From IMG/VR virus record IMGVR_UViG_3300050019_000128, positions 1-46,632 of that record: 46,632 bases of DNA, one strand, 5' to 3'. This DNA is from a virus. Under the pieces are notes generated by a model that had not been told where the DNA came from, did no database searches, and saw only the letters and a program-made list of their open reading frames with translations. Each line of letters starts with the position of its first letter. Positions within the stretch are counted from its first letter, which is position 1. Shown here in pieces: positions 46,280 to 46,632 of the stretch. Both the position numbers and the translations under genes were made by a program.

Positions 46280-46611
46280 GCAAGAAACACCACAAGAAAG
46301 AAGCCCATCACGCCCACTCCGACGCGCACCACAAGCGTGACGTAGCCGGTAATGACCACGGCAGGAATTCCGGCGACACGGACGGAAAAGAAGACCACAA
46401 GATGTCGGGCGGCTCGTTGTTCCACGATGGCATGGTTGCCTATCCGCATGGCCTGGGCTCCGATGACCCCATGGCCCATTCGAGCCATCACGAGGCGAAT
46501 AGGGCTCATGGAACTCCTCAAGGAACCAGCCCGCGCGGGGAAGGCTCCGATGGTAAGGGCGGGTCGAGTGAAGGCGGCGAAGGCATGGAAGGCAACGCGC
46601 ACTACTGCTAG
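46276..46611 (+). CDS. histidine-rich small protein
   Basis: A 111-residue protein with about 16 His, clustered at the start (KKHHKKEAHHAHSDAHHK) and spread through a Gly/Ser/Asp-rich chain, with a single C-terminal Cys (NAHYC). It is likely disordered and metal-binding. It is coupled upstream to the Lys/His-rich gene, and its stop is 4 bases before the adaptor start of the next turn of the genome (position 15). Confidence 0.65.
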   Translation: MSKKHHKKEAHHAHSDAHHKRDVAGNDHGRNSGDTDGKEDHKMSGGSLFHDGMVAYPHGLGSDDPMAHSSHHEANRAHGTPQGTSPRGEGSDGKGGSSEGGEGMEGNAHYC

Positions 46612-46632
46612 GTGACCAGTGGCCGAACCAAC
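46605..46632. repeat. terminal direct repeat, right copy
   Basis: Identical to bases 1-28. It shows where the contig closes and contains the stop of the histidine-rich gene and start of the adaptor gene. Confidence 0.95.

Noticed and set aside
1-46632. CRISPR arrays, insertion sequences or tRNA genes
   Set aside because: No regularly spaced identical repeats, transposase motifs or cloverleaf sequences were seen; the dispersed palindromes are not arrayed.

Overview
The window is a tailed-bacteriophage genome, probably complete. Bases 1-28 recur exactly at 46605-46632, so the contig closes into a circle or a terminally redundant molecule of about 46,604 bp. A short-tailed (podovirus-like) virion is likely. 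I can place a large terminase, portal, scaffold, major capsid protein, a probable head-tail adaptor, a tail-nozzle-like protein, a beta-helix spike and several internal (ejection) proteins. I see no sheath, tube or tape-measure gene. I also see no tRNA, integrase, DNA polymerase or phage RNA polymerase. The host is unknown; sequence alone does not fix it.

Layout. Rightward late genes run from about 31.7 kb through the end of the window and round to 19.16 kb: HNH nucleases, terminase, small membrane protein, portal, a papain-like peptidase, exported and accessory proteins (including a dual-specificity phosphatase), scaffold, capsid, a C2H2 zinc-finger protein, adaptor, virion proteins, nozzle, spike and internal virion proteins. 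The last of these is a 1,873-residue polyvalent-type protein. Leftward early genes run from 31.44 kb down to 19.21 kb. They are chained mostly by 4-base ATGA/GTGA stop-start overlaps. They encode small proteins, a DUF1351-like coiled-coil protein, an ERF annealing protein, a putative lipoprotein, a YqaJ exonuclease, a ParB-like protein, a DEAD-type helicase, an XRE regulator, an HNH protein, an E2/UBC-like protein and a VRR nuclease. The exonuclease, annealing protein and helicase suggest recombination-dependent replication using the host polymerase. A sigma70-like promoter at 31481-31508 fires leftward from the divergent region.

Most unusual features. (1) About ten copies of a short palindromic element built on TCA-(AA/TT)-TGA are scattered over the genome. 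Six lie inside unrelated genes, all read in the same frame and all in linkers or near termini. (2) A 721-base gene-free stretch at 19835-20555 has many strong helices, including a 21-pair long-range stem and an H-type pseudoknot, and ends in a rightward intrinsic terminator inside a leftward operon. It is a candidate large structured RNA. (3) Two gene-like reading frames with Shine-Dalgarno sites lie nested inside the giant virion-protein gene, exactly where its own frame is low-complexity linker. (4) A solitary prokaryotic E2-like protein sits in the early operon.
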